Below the pieces are notes generated by a model, which made no database searches, was not told the DNA's origin, and saw only the letters and a program-made list of their open reading frames with translations. The position numbers were made by a program, and so were the translations under genes. Shown here piece by piece: positions 1-5,262 of a stretch of 5,262 nt of DNA (positions within the stretch are counted from its first letter, which is position 1; each line of letters opens with the position of its first letter). This DNA is from Dehalococcoidia bacterium. GTDB taxonomy: Bacteria > Chloroflexota > Dehalococcoidia > Dehalococcoidales > Fen-1064. The DNA lies in assembly GCA_011192055.1 (NCBI GenBank), contig DUES01000088.1:1-5262 (forward strand). The letters run 5' to 3'.

Positions 1-754
1 CCAGAGCGATTGCCCTTATCCATGTAGCGTCCATGCGTTCGACATTAAGCGGCAGACCTATATAGAAGACCCTGTCTTTCTTTAACGTATGGATATTTAC
101 CAGTGGATAGGTTATCGGGATATTGTTAGTCAACATATTTCTATGAGTAGGCGAGTTATTCGGCTGCGGTGCGGCTCCATTTGTTTCCCACTTTACACCG
201 GGCATCTCAACAGCCAGCATCTTGATTTCCTTTTTTGCCAGCCACTCTGTAGTTTCAGCGGGAAGATATGGTTGTTCATTGTCCCTGTAAGGACTGCACA
301 TCAGAACGATATCACCCTTCTCAACATTGGATAAATGAGTTGGTGTTATCGCCTGTCCCCGTAATACGGTTTCTCCCTTTTCACCCTTTGTTTCTACAGG
401 TTTTAACGCTTCAAAATTGCAGACCGCTGCCGGCCCCATAAAGGTCTCAATAGGATATTCCCAAAGACCTATCATATTGTCAGGAATCCCTTCCCAGTGG
501 TCGATGTGACCTTTGCCGCCTTCTGTGTGAGAACCAAAATGGCCGCTGATCCTGTATGGCCAGACTTCATCATTCTGCCATCCTCCCACCCAGCTATACA
601 GTGTATTATCATATCCGGCTACGCCCTCTTCAAGAACCCACGGCAGTCCGGTTACATCCTTATTTCCTTCCTCAATATCTCCATTTAGTCTTTTTATCCT
701 GGCAACCATTCTCGGACTAAGGTCAACTATGCGATACTTGTCAAAACTTAACAT
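1..754 (-). CDS. Cyclase-family (kynurenine formamidase-like) metal-dependent hydrolase, 3' end cut by window
   Basis: The frame is open from an ATG at 754 to the window edge (251 codons, no stop reached), so the C-terminus is missing, probably by only a few residues. GGAGGAG lies just upstream of the ATG (757-763), which fixes the start. The protein begins MLSFDKYRIVDLSPRM, the usual 'D-L-S' opening of cyclase-family proteins (kynurenine formamidase, isatin hydrolase and relatives), which bind one or two metal ions and hydrolyse amide or lactone-like bonds. The family HxGxHxD motif is seen as H72-F-G-S-H76-T-E78, with Glu replacing Asp. The second signature is seen as NNSPTHR with H204, and the closing strand as IGLPLNVERMDATWIRAIAL. 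Where relatives usually have a Glu in 'GIxxxExLxN', this protein has Y216 (NIPITYPLVN). Activity may therefore be altered. It is the third gene of a likely kinase-epimerase-cyclase operon, 78 bp after the epimerase. Family assignment is good; the substrate is unknown. Confidence 0.85.
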   Translation of the reverse strand, partial: MLSFDKYRIVDLSPRMVARIKRLNGDIEEGNKDVTGLPWVLEEGVAGYDNTLYSWVGGWQNDEVWPYRISGHFGSHTEGGKGHIDHWEGIPDNMIGLWEYPIETFMGPAAVCNFEALKPVETKGEKGETVLRGQAITPTHLSNVEKGDIVLMCSPYRDNEQPYLPAETTEWLAKKEIKMLAVEMPGVKWETNGAAPQPNNSPTHRNMLTNNIPITYPLVNIHTLKKDRVFYIGLPLNVERMDATWIRAIAL

Positions 755-756
755 AA

Positions 757-763
757 CTCCTCC
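757..763 (-). promoter_or_regulatory. Ribosome binding site of the cyclase-family gene
   Basis: GGAGGAG is read on the minus strand two bases before the ATG at 754 (four bases if the core GGAGG is used). It is what decides the start of a gene whose other end is outside the window. Confidence 0.75.
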
Positions 764-832
764 AATTATTCTTCCTGTCACGACACCTCATGTAAGAAAC
801 TCCCCCGGAACTCCCGGCAGTCAACTTTCAGG

Positions 833-1708
833 CTATACGGAAGCAAGTTTTCCTTTATAGAATTCCAGCCCCTTCCTGGCTGCTTCATCGAGAGTATCTC
901 CACCGGTCAAATCTCGCCAGACCGCGAATACATTGCCTATGACACCTCCCGGCAGGACTATAGGCTCCATCACGGTGTCCCCCTGGTAGTCTATCTGCTT
1001 CAGGGCACTGACGACTTCGTCCCACGGGATATGCCCGTTTCCCGGGGGTCGCCGGTTGGATTCACCAATATGGAAAAGACCGAGATTGTCTCCGGCTTTG
1101 ATGATGGCACCGCCAAGACTATCTTCCTCGATATTCATATGATAGGTATCCAGCAATATCTTCAGGTTGGGGCTGTCCACCTCTTCAACAAATCGGAGTG
1201 CTTCGTCACAGGTATTGATAAGAAAATGTTCGAAACGGTTCAAGACTTCTATACTGAAAATAACACCACAGTTTTCGACCTCTTTGATTGCCTCTTTCAT
1301 GCTGGTAACGCAATACTCCCAGCACTGTTCCTTTTCTCTTCCACGGAGCGAATCCCGTCTCACTCCGGTAATAGCTCCTGCAAGTTCTGCCCCCTCCTGC
1401 ATATCCGCCAGCTTACGGGCAAGATTCTTAAGATGTTCAATACCATTTCTCCGGGTCTCAGCAGAATCAGAACAGATATCCTGGTCCGGGCCCAAACCAC
1501 CAAGGTAGTTGAGCTTCACGTTCTCTCTTTCAGCCGTGTCCAGCAGTCTCTGCTGCTCAGATTTCGATAGAGCGAGAGGAACATCCTGCGAGAAAGACAG
1601 GAGATCGAATCCAAGCCTGGCCGCCCGCAAGATTCTGCGGTCATATTCTTCGACACTCGCTGTGAAGTCGGTTCCCCAGTACGTATTGTTAATTCCCAAC
1701 CTGTTCAT
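833..1708 (-). CDS. Sugar epimerase, D-tagatose 3-epimerase / D-allulose 3-epimerase family (TIM barrel)
   Basis: This 291-residue protein is of full family length (about 290). These enzymes invert C3 of ketoses such as fructose, tagatose or allulose in the cytoplasm, using a metal (Mn2+ or Co2+) held by Glu, Asp, His and Glu. All four are visible: E154 in IEVLNRFE, D187 in LLDTYHMNIEE, H213 in FHIGESNRRPPG and E248 in VMEPIV. From memory, the Pseudomonas cichorii enzyme uses E152, D185, H211 and E246, a constant offset of two; its substrate contacts E158, H188 and R217 correspond to E160, H190 and R219 here. The catalytic set therefore looks intact. AGGAGG at 1714-1719 is five bases before the ATG. 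The gene follows the PfkB kinase after 27 bp, so epimerisation and phosphorylation probably act on the same sugar. Some related TIM-barrel proteins act on inositols, hydroxypyruvate or 3-keto-glycosides, so the exact substrate is open. Confidence 0.9.
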   Translation of the reverse strand: MNRLGINNTYWGTDFTASVEEYDRRILRAARLGFDLLSFSQDVPLALSKSEQQRLLDTAERENVKLNYLGGLGPDQDICSDSAETRRNGIEHLKNLARKLADMQEGAELAGAITGVRRDSLRGREKEQCWEYCVTSMKEAIKEVENCGVIFSIEVLNRFEHFLINTCDEALRFVEEVDSPNLKILLDTYHMNIEEDSLGGAIIKAGDNLGLFHIGESNRRPPGNGHIPWDEVVSALKQIDYQGDTVMEPIVLPGGVIGNVFAVWRDLTGGDTLDEAARKGLEFYKGKLASV

Positions 1709-1713
1709 AAATG

Positions 1714-1719
1714 CCTCCT
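1714..1719 (-). promoter_or_regulatory. Ribosome binding site of the epimerase gene
   Basis: A consensus AGGAGG is read on the minus strand, five bases before the ATG at 1708. It lies inside the 27-bp gap after the kinase stop codon, consistent with two genes on one transcript. Confidence 0.8.
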
Positions 1720-1735
1720 GTGGTGTTTATTTTCG

Positions 1736-2656
1736 TTACCCGCGTTCCCGAAGGAACTCTTCCACTTCTTGCATGCTGGGAATGCCCTTCCTGTTGCCCA
1801 GTGTGGTACAGTGTATGGCAGCGACTGCCGAGGCAAAGGTGGCAATCCTCCTCAGGTCCCAGCCTCGTACGAGACCGACCAGGTAGGCACCGTGGAATAC
1901 GTCACCAGCACCAGTGGTATCTATCACGTCGACTTCAAAGGCGGGGGTATGAAACTGGTCGTCCGGGCTGACGGTGTAGCTGCCGTTTACGCCTTCGGTC
2001 TGAACGACGATATGCGGTCCAATATCAAGGAGTGCCCGTCCGGACTGCCAGAGGTCCCGGTGTCCGGTCAACATAGTACCGAAGCCTGAACCGCAGATCA
2101 ACACATCTGTTTCAGCTACTAATGCCTGCATATATTCGGGAACAGGTTGACTGGTTGACGCTGCATCGAGGACTACACTCTTACCTGCCCCGTGCATCCA
2201 GCGGGACGCCTGCAACGCAGCCTTCGGGTGGCAACCATCCAGGTGGAGGTACCGGGCAGAGGTCAGATAGTCGCGGTCCAATTCTTCCGGTTGTACTGAT
2301 TGTGACAGAAATCCGCGCAAGAAAGAGAAATATCGTTCGCCGGTCTTCTCTTGCACATAGACAATAACGACATGGTCCTCTGGAGCCTCGCGGCTGATTA
2401 TATGACTGATATCCACGCCTGCATGCTCCAATGAATGCAGTTTCCTCGCTGCCATTTCATCGTTACCAACCGTGTCGATAAATCCTGCTCGTACACCAAG
2501 TGTTGCAGCCACCGCACAGGCCGTACCAGCCGGCCCGCCATCAGCGAGTGCGAAACCACTCACCATACCGGGATCATCCCAGCGGGGCATACGCTCAAGA
2601 CTAAGCACTACGTCCACAACAGCTATACCTAATCCGATGACGTCAGGTGCAAACAT
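1736..2656 (-). CDS. PfkB/ribokinase-family sugar kinase, resembling the sulfofructose kinase (YihV) branch
   Basis: This 306-residue protein has normal length for an ATP-dependent PfkB carbohydrate kinase, which phosphorylates a sugar hydroxyl in the cytoplasm. It starts with the first beta strand (VIGLGIAVVDVV, 6-17). The N-terminal sugar-binding Gly-Gly is at 40-41 in GGPAGTACAVAATLG, VGNDEMA follows at 63-69, and the C-terminal PfkB signature DTTGAGDVFHGAYL holds the catalytic base D252 and the anion hole GAG (249-251). The stretch PAFEVDVIDTTGAGDVFHGA and the tail CTTLGNRKGIPSMQEV closely resemble E. coli sulfofructose kinase YihV as I recall it. However, by eye the Arg that I recall as binding the sulfonate there falls on C142 here, so a non-sulfonated sugar is likelier. 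The ATG at 2656 has GAGGGAG 11 bases upstream, a rather long spacing; the next Met (M23) would cut off the first strand. It is probably the first gene of an operon with the epimerase and the cyclase-family hydrolase. Confidence 0.9.
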   Translation of the reverse strand: MFAPDVIGLGIAVVDVVLSLERMPRWDDPGMVSGFALADGGPAGTACAVAATLGVRAGFIDTVGNDEMAARKLHSLEHAGVDISHIISREAPEDHVVIVYVQEKTGERYFSFLRGFLSQSVQPEELDRDYLTSARYLHLDGCHPKAALQASRWMHGAGKSVVLDAASTSQPVPEYMQALVAETDVLICGSGFGTMLTGHRDLWQSGRALLDIGPHIVVQTEGVNGSYTVSPDDQFHTPAFEVDVIDTTGAGDVFHGAYLVGLVRGWDLRRIATFASAVAAIHCTTLGNRKGIPSMQEVEEFLRERG

Positions 2657-2696
2657 GAAGATAAGAACTCCCTCAAATTTAGTTCGCTATCAGCCG

Positions 2697-2716
2697 ATAT
2701 TCTACTTGCAGAATAT
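2697..2716. promoter_or_regulatory. Perfect inverted repeat, candidate operator upstream of the kinase
   Basis: ATATTCT, six bases, then AGAATAT: two 7-bp arms (2697-2703 and 2710-2716) with perfect dyad symmetry. It sits 41-60 bp before the kinase ATG, where a repressor or activator of the operon would be expected to bind. TATATT and TAGAAT -10-like hexamers overlap it on the minus strand, although neither has a good -35 box at the right distance. The symmetry is seen directly; the regulatory role is inferred, since no regulator gene is in the window. Confidence 0.45.
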
Positions 2717-2958
2717 AACTTGATATCCGGACAGGCCAGAATTATTAATCAACAACTAACTAACAAGTTACTATTCCCTGATTTTATATACTTCCAGTCC
2801 ATAAGAGGGTAACCGGGGACGGAAAAGAACAAGAAATGCCGTTTCTCGTATCATACCTGCTCCGGTATAAAACCGCACGTATCGTATCGCAGCCTTTATT
2901 GCACTGCCGGTACCAAGACCCGCCTCTCTATCTTCGGTGAATAACTCTGCAACCGCCG

Positions 2959-2988
2959 AAGTTCACGATTGACCATATCGTGAAACTT
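2959..2988. promoter_or_regulatory. Inverted repeat with TTCACGAT arms, candidate operator or leader hairpin
   Basis: TTCACGAT (2962-2969) pairs with ATCGTGAA (2977-2984) across seven bases. The arms extend to AAGTTCACGAT and ATCGTGAAACTT with a single bulged base. It lies about 25 to 55 bases downstream of the start site predicted from the candidate promoter at 3020-3049, so it could be a protein-binding site or an RNA hairpin in a leader. No T-run follows on the minus strand, which argues against an intrinsic terminator. Confidence 0.4.
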
Positions 2989-3019
2989 GTTAACGAGCCG
3001 TGTGCAATCGTGCTAAATC

Positions 3020-3049
3020 AATATCTGTCATAGGTACTATCAGTGTCAA
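3020..3049 (-). promoter_or_regulatory. Candidate sigma-70 promoter for the kinase-epimerase-cyclase operon
   Basis: On the minus strand a perfect TTGACA (-35, 3049-3044) is followed after 18 bases by GATATT (3025-3020), which matches four of six bases of TATAAT. Transcription would start near 3013 and give a leader of about 350 bases before the kinase ATG. The -35 box is convincing; the -10 box is mediocre and the long leader is unusual, so a second promoter closer to the kinase is possible. Confidence 0.4.
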
Positions 3050-3120
3050 CTATTCAAAAGACTGGTATTTATGTTACCTGCGCTGCAGTGTAGCTTCACA
3101 GTACCAGACGGCGGTTCTAT

Positions 3121-3798
3121 CTACCTGCCCAGTAATTTAATAAATCGTTCTTTTTGTTCGTCCGTCATCTGCGTGAAGACGGGCACACGATATGCTGTCT
3201 CGGGCAGGTCATCCAGTTCCGGTGAGCGCCTGAGTCGTTTGGCGGTCAGGTTGTGGAGTCCGCCTCCCTTATCAGCGTCAACTGAGAGTGCCTCCCCGAT
3301 ACCGGGAGGCCAGACGGGGCAATGCTCGCGGTCGTGATCGGGTGAACCGCACACCGGACAGCGTCGCTCTCTCTTCTCAGTGGCCTTCTCAGTGGATATC
3401 TTCGGACTGTATCCTGCTGCTTCCAGTTCCGCGTTCAGTACAGCCGCGTCAGCCCCCCGCTTTCCCTGACCCGCCAGGTCGTATATAACAGCCGAGGCAT
3501 GTGCTATCAGCGCCCACTCGATGGAAACGTGAAAACCGGGTAGAGCCAGGCAATCTTCCGGTAAAGACGCGCCGCCGCTGACCTTACCGTCCTTAATCAT
3601 GAAATGGAAACCCGCCTTTTCACGTCCGGCCAGAAGTCGCTCAGGTATATGTGTGTACTCCTCGCTGAAACCCCACTGGTACTTGCTGAGGTCCAGGTTA
3701 GCTTCGTTCAGGAGTTTCACACCTATTCCACCGGCGAACTGGCACCACTCAAGGCTGCCGAACTCCCACTTTTCTTCCTGGTTTATTTCATTTGCCAC
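3121..3798 (-). CDS. Unrecognised 225-residue protein with a CCHC zinc knuckle
   Basis: The start is placed at a GTG at 3798 because AAAGGAGGGG stands six bases upstream and the reading VANEINQEEKWEFGSLEW follows at once. The frame stays open 40 codons further to another GTG at 3918, but that one has no ribosome binding site and the extra stretch looks non-coding. Residues 1 to about 130 form a domain I do not recognise, rich in aromatics (WEFGSLEWCQFAGG, YQWGFSEEYTHIPERLLAGR, FHVSIEWALIAHASAVIYDL), with no signal peptide or transmembrane helix, so it is probably cytoplasmic. A charged linker (EKATEKRERR, about 137-146) leads to CPVCGSPDHDREHC, exactly C-x2-C-x4-H-x4-C, with C147, C150, H155 and C160. 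Such knuckles bind one zinc and commonly contact single-stranded nucleic acid or proteins. The tail ends with MTDEQKERFIKLLGR. It lies 127 bp after an SDR gene, possibly on the same transcript. The function is unknown. Confidence 0.8.
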   Translation of the reverse strand: MANEINQEEKWEFGSLEWCQFAGGIGVKLLNEANLDLSKYQWGFSEEYTHIPERLLAGREKAGFHFMIKDGKVSGGASLPEDCLALPGFHVSIEWALIAHASAVIYDLAGQGKRGADAAVLNAELEAAGYSPKISTEKATEKRERRCPVCGSPDHDREHCPVWPPGIGEALSVDADKGGGLHNLTAKRLRRSPELDDLPETAYRVPVFTQMTDEQKERFIKLLGR

Positions 3799-3804
3799 GA
3801 TATA

Positions 3805-3814
3805 CCCCTCCTTT
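3805..3814 (-). promoter_or_regulatory. Strong ribosome binding site that fixes the GTG start of the zinc-knuckle gene
   Basis: AAAGGAGGGG is read on the minus strand, six bases before the GTG at 3798. It is the best ribosome binding site in the window and is the reason for preferring this start over the longer frame from 3918. Confidence 0.8.
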
Positions 3815-3925
3815 ACAAAATAATTATGGATATAAGATTGGTGTCCCCAACTCAATCCACTGCGAAGCTGACTGCAAATATAACCATCGATGCCTGGCAC
3901 ATGACAAGTGCCGGACACATATACG

Positions 3926-4693
3926 TTAACGTTCCATTGGGAATGCTGCCCTGATTACAAAGAGCTCGCCCGTAATATGGTCAGATGCTGCTGAGGCAAG
4001 GAAGACCGCCAGGTCGGCAATATTTTCTGGTTCGGGGATACGCAGCAAAGGCGGTATTGGTGTACCGTCCTTTTTTTTATCAGGGGGAACCATCCCCATG
4101 CGCCTGATTCCTTCGGTGGCGGTGAAACCGGGTGCTACACAATTAACATTGATGTTGTGCTGCGCCCACACCAAAGCCAGGCTTTTGGTCAGGCTGATAA
4201 CGCCTGCTTTAGCCGCCGCATAGTGAATCATACTCGGATTGAGATTAATTCCGGCAGTCGAGGAGATATTGATTATCTTGCCGCTTTTCTGCTCCATCAT
4301 TACCTTGCCGGCAGCAATATCGCAGAGGAAGGTGCCAGTAAGATTGAGGGCAATGCCGGCATTCCATTCGTCGGGAGTGAGTTCCTCCGGTTTCTTAATG
4401 TGGAGGGCACCACCGGCACAACTGACCATAATGTCAAGCCGGCCAAACCTGTCCACTGTCTGTTTGACCAAATTGTCCACCTGCTCCGGGACACTGACAT
4501 CGGTGGCGATGGCAAGTGATTCCCTGCCGAGAGCCCTGATTTCAGCGGCAACCTTGTCCAGTTTTTCCTGGTTACGGCTGGCCACAACAACATTTGCCCC
4601 AGCCCTGGCATACTCCATAGCGATTGATGAGCCGATACCACCGGCACCGCCGGTAACAATGGCAATCTTATCCTGCAATTCAAATACAGACAT
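3926..4693 (-). CDS. Short-chain dehydrogenase/reductase (SDR), classical FabG-like type
   Basis: This 255-residue protein is of typical classical SDR length. SDRs use NAD(P)(H) to interconvert hydroxyl and keto groups. The Rossmann glycine motif is TGGAGGIG (14-21). R40 after the second strand (VVVASRNQEKL) suggests preference for NADP(H), and D65 follows in the adenine-contacting ATDVS. The usual NNAG is changed to SCAGG (91-95). The catalytic set is N117 in NLTGTF, S145 in NISSTAG, Y158 and K162 in YAAAKAG; VAPGFTATEG (186-195) follows the active site. The C-terminus reads ITGELFVIRAAFPMER, lacking the common VDGG ending. GGAGG at 4702-4706 is eight bases before the ATG. The neighbour upstream, 41 bp away, is a clear paralogue. 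Substrate could be a sugar, polyol, acyl or steroid-like alcohol; FabG in fatty-acid synthesis is less likely because no fab genes are near. Confidence 0.9.
   Translation of the reverse strand: MSVFELQDKIAIVTGGAGGIGSSIAMEYARAGANVVVASRNQEKLDKVAAEIRALGRESLAIATDVSVPEQVDNLVKQTVDRFGRLDIMVSCAGGALHIKKPEELTPDEWNAGIALNLTGTFLCDIAAGKVMMEQKSGKIINISSTAGINLNPSMIHYAAAKAGVISLTKSLALVWAQHNINVNCVAPGFTATEGIRRMGMVPPDKKKDGTPIPPLLRIPEPENIADLAVFLASAASDHITGELFVIRAAFPMER
4185..4222. repeat. 38-bp direct repeat, copy 1 (within the complete SDR gene)
   Basis: This stretch is identical base for base to 5024-5061 and encodes the YAAAKAGVISLTK segment with the catalytic Tyr and Lys in both tandem SDR genes. The two copies are 839 bp apart. 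Shared synonymous codons indicate common descent by tandem duplication or later gene conversion, not only protein-level constraint. Confidence 0.85.
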
Positions 4694-4701
4694 TCAAGCC
4701 G

Positions 4702-4706
4702 CCTCC
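4702..4706 (-). promoter_or_regulatory. Ribosome binding site of the complete SDR gene
   Basis: GGAGG is read on the minus strand eight bases before the ATG at 4693, inside the 41-bp gap between the two SDR genes. This fits translation from a shared transcript. Confidence 0.7.
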
Positions 4707-4734
4707 ATTTCTCCAGTAGTCCTTAGCAGAGTGA

Positions 4735-5262
4735 CTAAATATAAACAGACGCAAACTCTGCCCCCCTGATTACCAGGATCTCGCCCGTAATAAGGTCCGA
4801 TGCCGCCGAGGCAAGAAAGAGAGCCAGATGGGCAACATCTTCAGGCTTACCTGGAAGCTGTAACGGCAGTACCGGCGTGCCGTCGGCGGTTGCCCCGGCT
4901 TTTTTCTGTTTTTCGTATTCCTCCTCACTGATACCTTCAAGAGGGTGGTCCGGTAACGCAATTTTTCCGGGGGCAATACAGTTGACATTGATATTGTGTT
5001 GCGCCCAGGCCAGGGCAAGACTCTTGGTCAGGCTGATAACGCCTGCTTTAGCCGCCGCATAAGGAGCCATCATCGGCTCGCCTTTGATGCTGGCAGTCGA
5101 GGATATGTTGATTATCTTGCCGCTTTTCTGTGCAATCATTACCTTACCGGCGGCGGCACAGCAGTAAAAGGTGGTATTGAGATTGAGCACCATATGATCG
5201 TTCCAGACATCGGGGGAGACATCCTCCGGTTTACTGAAGGAGCTGCCGCCGACATTGTTGAC
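4735..5262 (-). CDS. Short-chain dehydrogenase/reductase (SDR), 5' end cut by window
   Basis: The frame is open from the right edge; only the last 175 residues are visible, so the Rossmann glycine motif lies outside. The visible part starts at the NNAG-equivalent VNNVGG, so the Met at 5193 is internal (NDHMVLNLN) and is not the start. The catalytic Ser is in IINISSTAS, and YAAAK follows with Tyr encoded at 5059-5061 and Lys at 5047-5049. IAPGKIALPDHPLEG and a charged loop (ISEEEYEKQKKAG) lie where substrate specificity is usually set. That loop region is about eight residues longer than in the downstream paralogue. The ending is ITGEILVIRGAEFASVYI. It is the upstream member of a tandem SDR pair, 41 bp before the next gene. 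The two differ most around the substrate loop, which suggests that they act on different substrates or on opposite steps of one pathway. Confidence 0.88.
   Translation of the reverse strand, partial: VNNVGGSSFSKPEDVSPDVWNDHMVLNLNTTFYCCAAAGKVMIAQKSGKIINISSTASIKGEPMMAPYAAAKAGVISLTKSLALAWAQHNINVNCIAPGKIALPDHPLEGISEEEYEKQKKAGATADGTPVLPLQLPGKPEDVAHLALFLASAASDLITGEILVIRGAEFASVYI
5024..5061. repeat. 38-bp direct repeat, copy 2 (within the partial SDR gene)
   Basis: This is the second copy of the stretch at 4185-4222, covering the same catalytic segment. Another shared run, TTGATTATCTTGCCGCTTTT and onward (23 bp from 4269 in the other gene), lies nearby, so the similarity extends along the genes and is not an isolated mobile repeat. 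Confidence 0.85.

Larger units (their letters stand above)
2657..3120. other. 464-bp intergenic region, probable control region of the kinase operon
   Basis: No convincing gene lies here on either strand. On the minus strand there are a candidate sigma-70 promoter (3020-3049), an imperfect inverted repeat just downstream of it (2959-2988) and a perfect 7-bp inverted repeat close to the kinase start (2697-2716). Two overlapping open frames without good starts (3012-2896 and 2962-2771) have a somewhat protein-like composition (for example NKFHDMVNRELRRLQ and GTGSAIKAAIRYVRFY) and may be remnants of a decayed gene, but this is weak. I see no hairpin followed by a T-run that would mark a clear terminator after the zinc-knuckle gene, and no tRNA or riboswitch pattern that I recognise. 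Confidence 0.6.

Noticed and set aside
89..688. Plus-strand frames of 81 and 63 codons at the left end
   Set aside because: They are antisense to the cyclase-family gene, which is open across the whole stretch and has recognisable motifs.
1031..1886. Plus-strand open frames of 113 to 179 codons
   Set aside because: They lie antisense to the epimerase and kinase genes, which have complete catalytic motifs. Their translations are low-complexity and Ser/Arg-rich, one spans two genes, and none has a ribosome binding site.
3896..3912. GGCAC-N7-GTGCC hairpin just after the complete SDR stop codon, considered as a terminator
   Set aside because: The stem is only 5 bp and no T-run follows in the direction of transcription, so it does not qualify as an intrinsic terminator.
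3799..3918. N-terminal extension of the zinc-knuckle protein to the GTG at 3918
   Set aside because: There is no ribosome binding site before 3918 and the extra 40 residues look non-coding. A very strong AAAGGAGGGG stands six bases before the GTG at 3798.
4239..4769. Long plus-strand frame over the SDR gene, and a second minus-strand frame at 4300-4683
   Set aside because: Both are shadows of the complete SDR gene, whose own frame has all cofactor and catalytic motifs.
4735..5193. Start of the upstream SDR at the ATG at 5193
   Set aside because: The frame continues to the window edge with SDR sequence (VNNVGG, SKPEDVSPDVWND), so this Met is internal and the gene is cut by the window.

Overview
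The window carries a compact, entirely minus-strand set of metabolic genes at roughly 50% G+C, with strong Shine-Dalgarno sequences, one GTG start and no introns, so it is bacterial. Nothing in it fixes the taxon. The flavour of the proteins (tandem SDR dehydrogenases, a cyclase-family hydrolase, a zinc-knuckle orphan) would suit an environmental or subsurface bacterium such as a Chloroflexota/Dehalococcoidia member, but that is a weak guess.

Read in the direction of transcription (right to left) the layout is: (1) the C-terminal two-thirds of an SDR oxidoreductase cut by the right edge (5262-4735); (2) a complete paralogous SDR (4693-3926), a tandem duplicate of the first that still shares a 38-bp identical stretch over the catalytic Tyr-Lys motif; (3) an unrecognised 225-residue protein with a perfect CCHC zinc knuckle, starting at a GTG with a very strong ribosome binding site (3798-3121); (4) a 464-bp non-coding interval with a candidate promoter and two good inverted repeats (3120-2657); (5) a PfkB/ribokinase-family sugar kinase (2656-1736); (6) a sugar epimerase of the D-tagatose/D-allulose 3-epimerase family with every catalytic residue present (1708-833); (7) a cyclase-family (kynurenine formamidase-like) metal hydrolase running off the left edge (754-1), with two altered active-site positions.

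Genes 5-7 are closely spaced (27 and 78 bp), each with its own ribosome binding site, and look like one operon whose control region is the 464-bp interval. The logical inference is a small catabolic module for an unusual ketose or sugar acid: SDRs oxidise or reduce a hydroxyl/keto group, the epimerase inverts a carbon next to the keto group, the kinase phosphorylates the product, and the cyclase-family enzyme hydrolyses a lactone, amide or similar bond. The substrate cannot be named from the sequence. No RNA genes, CRISPR arrays, insertion sequences or attachment sites were seen.
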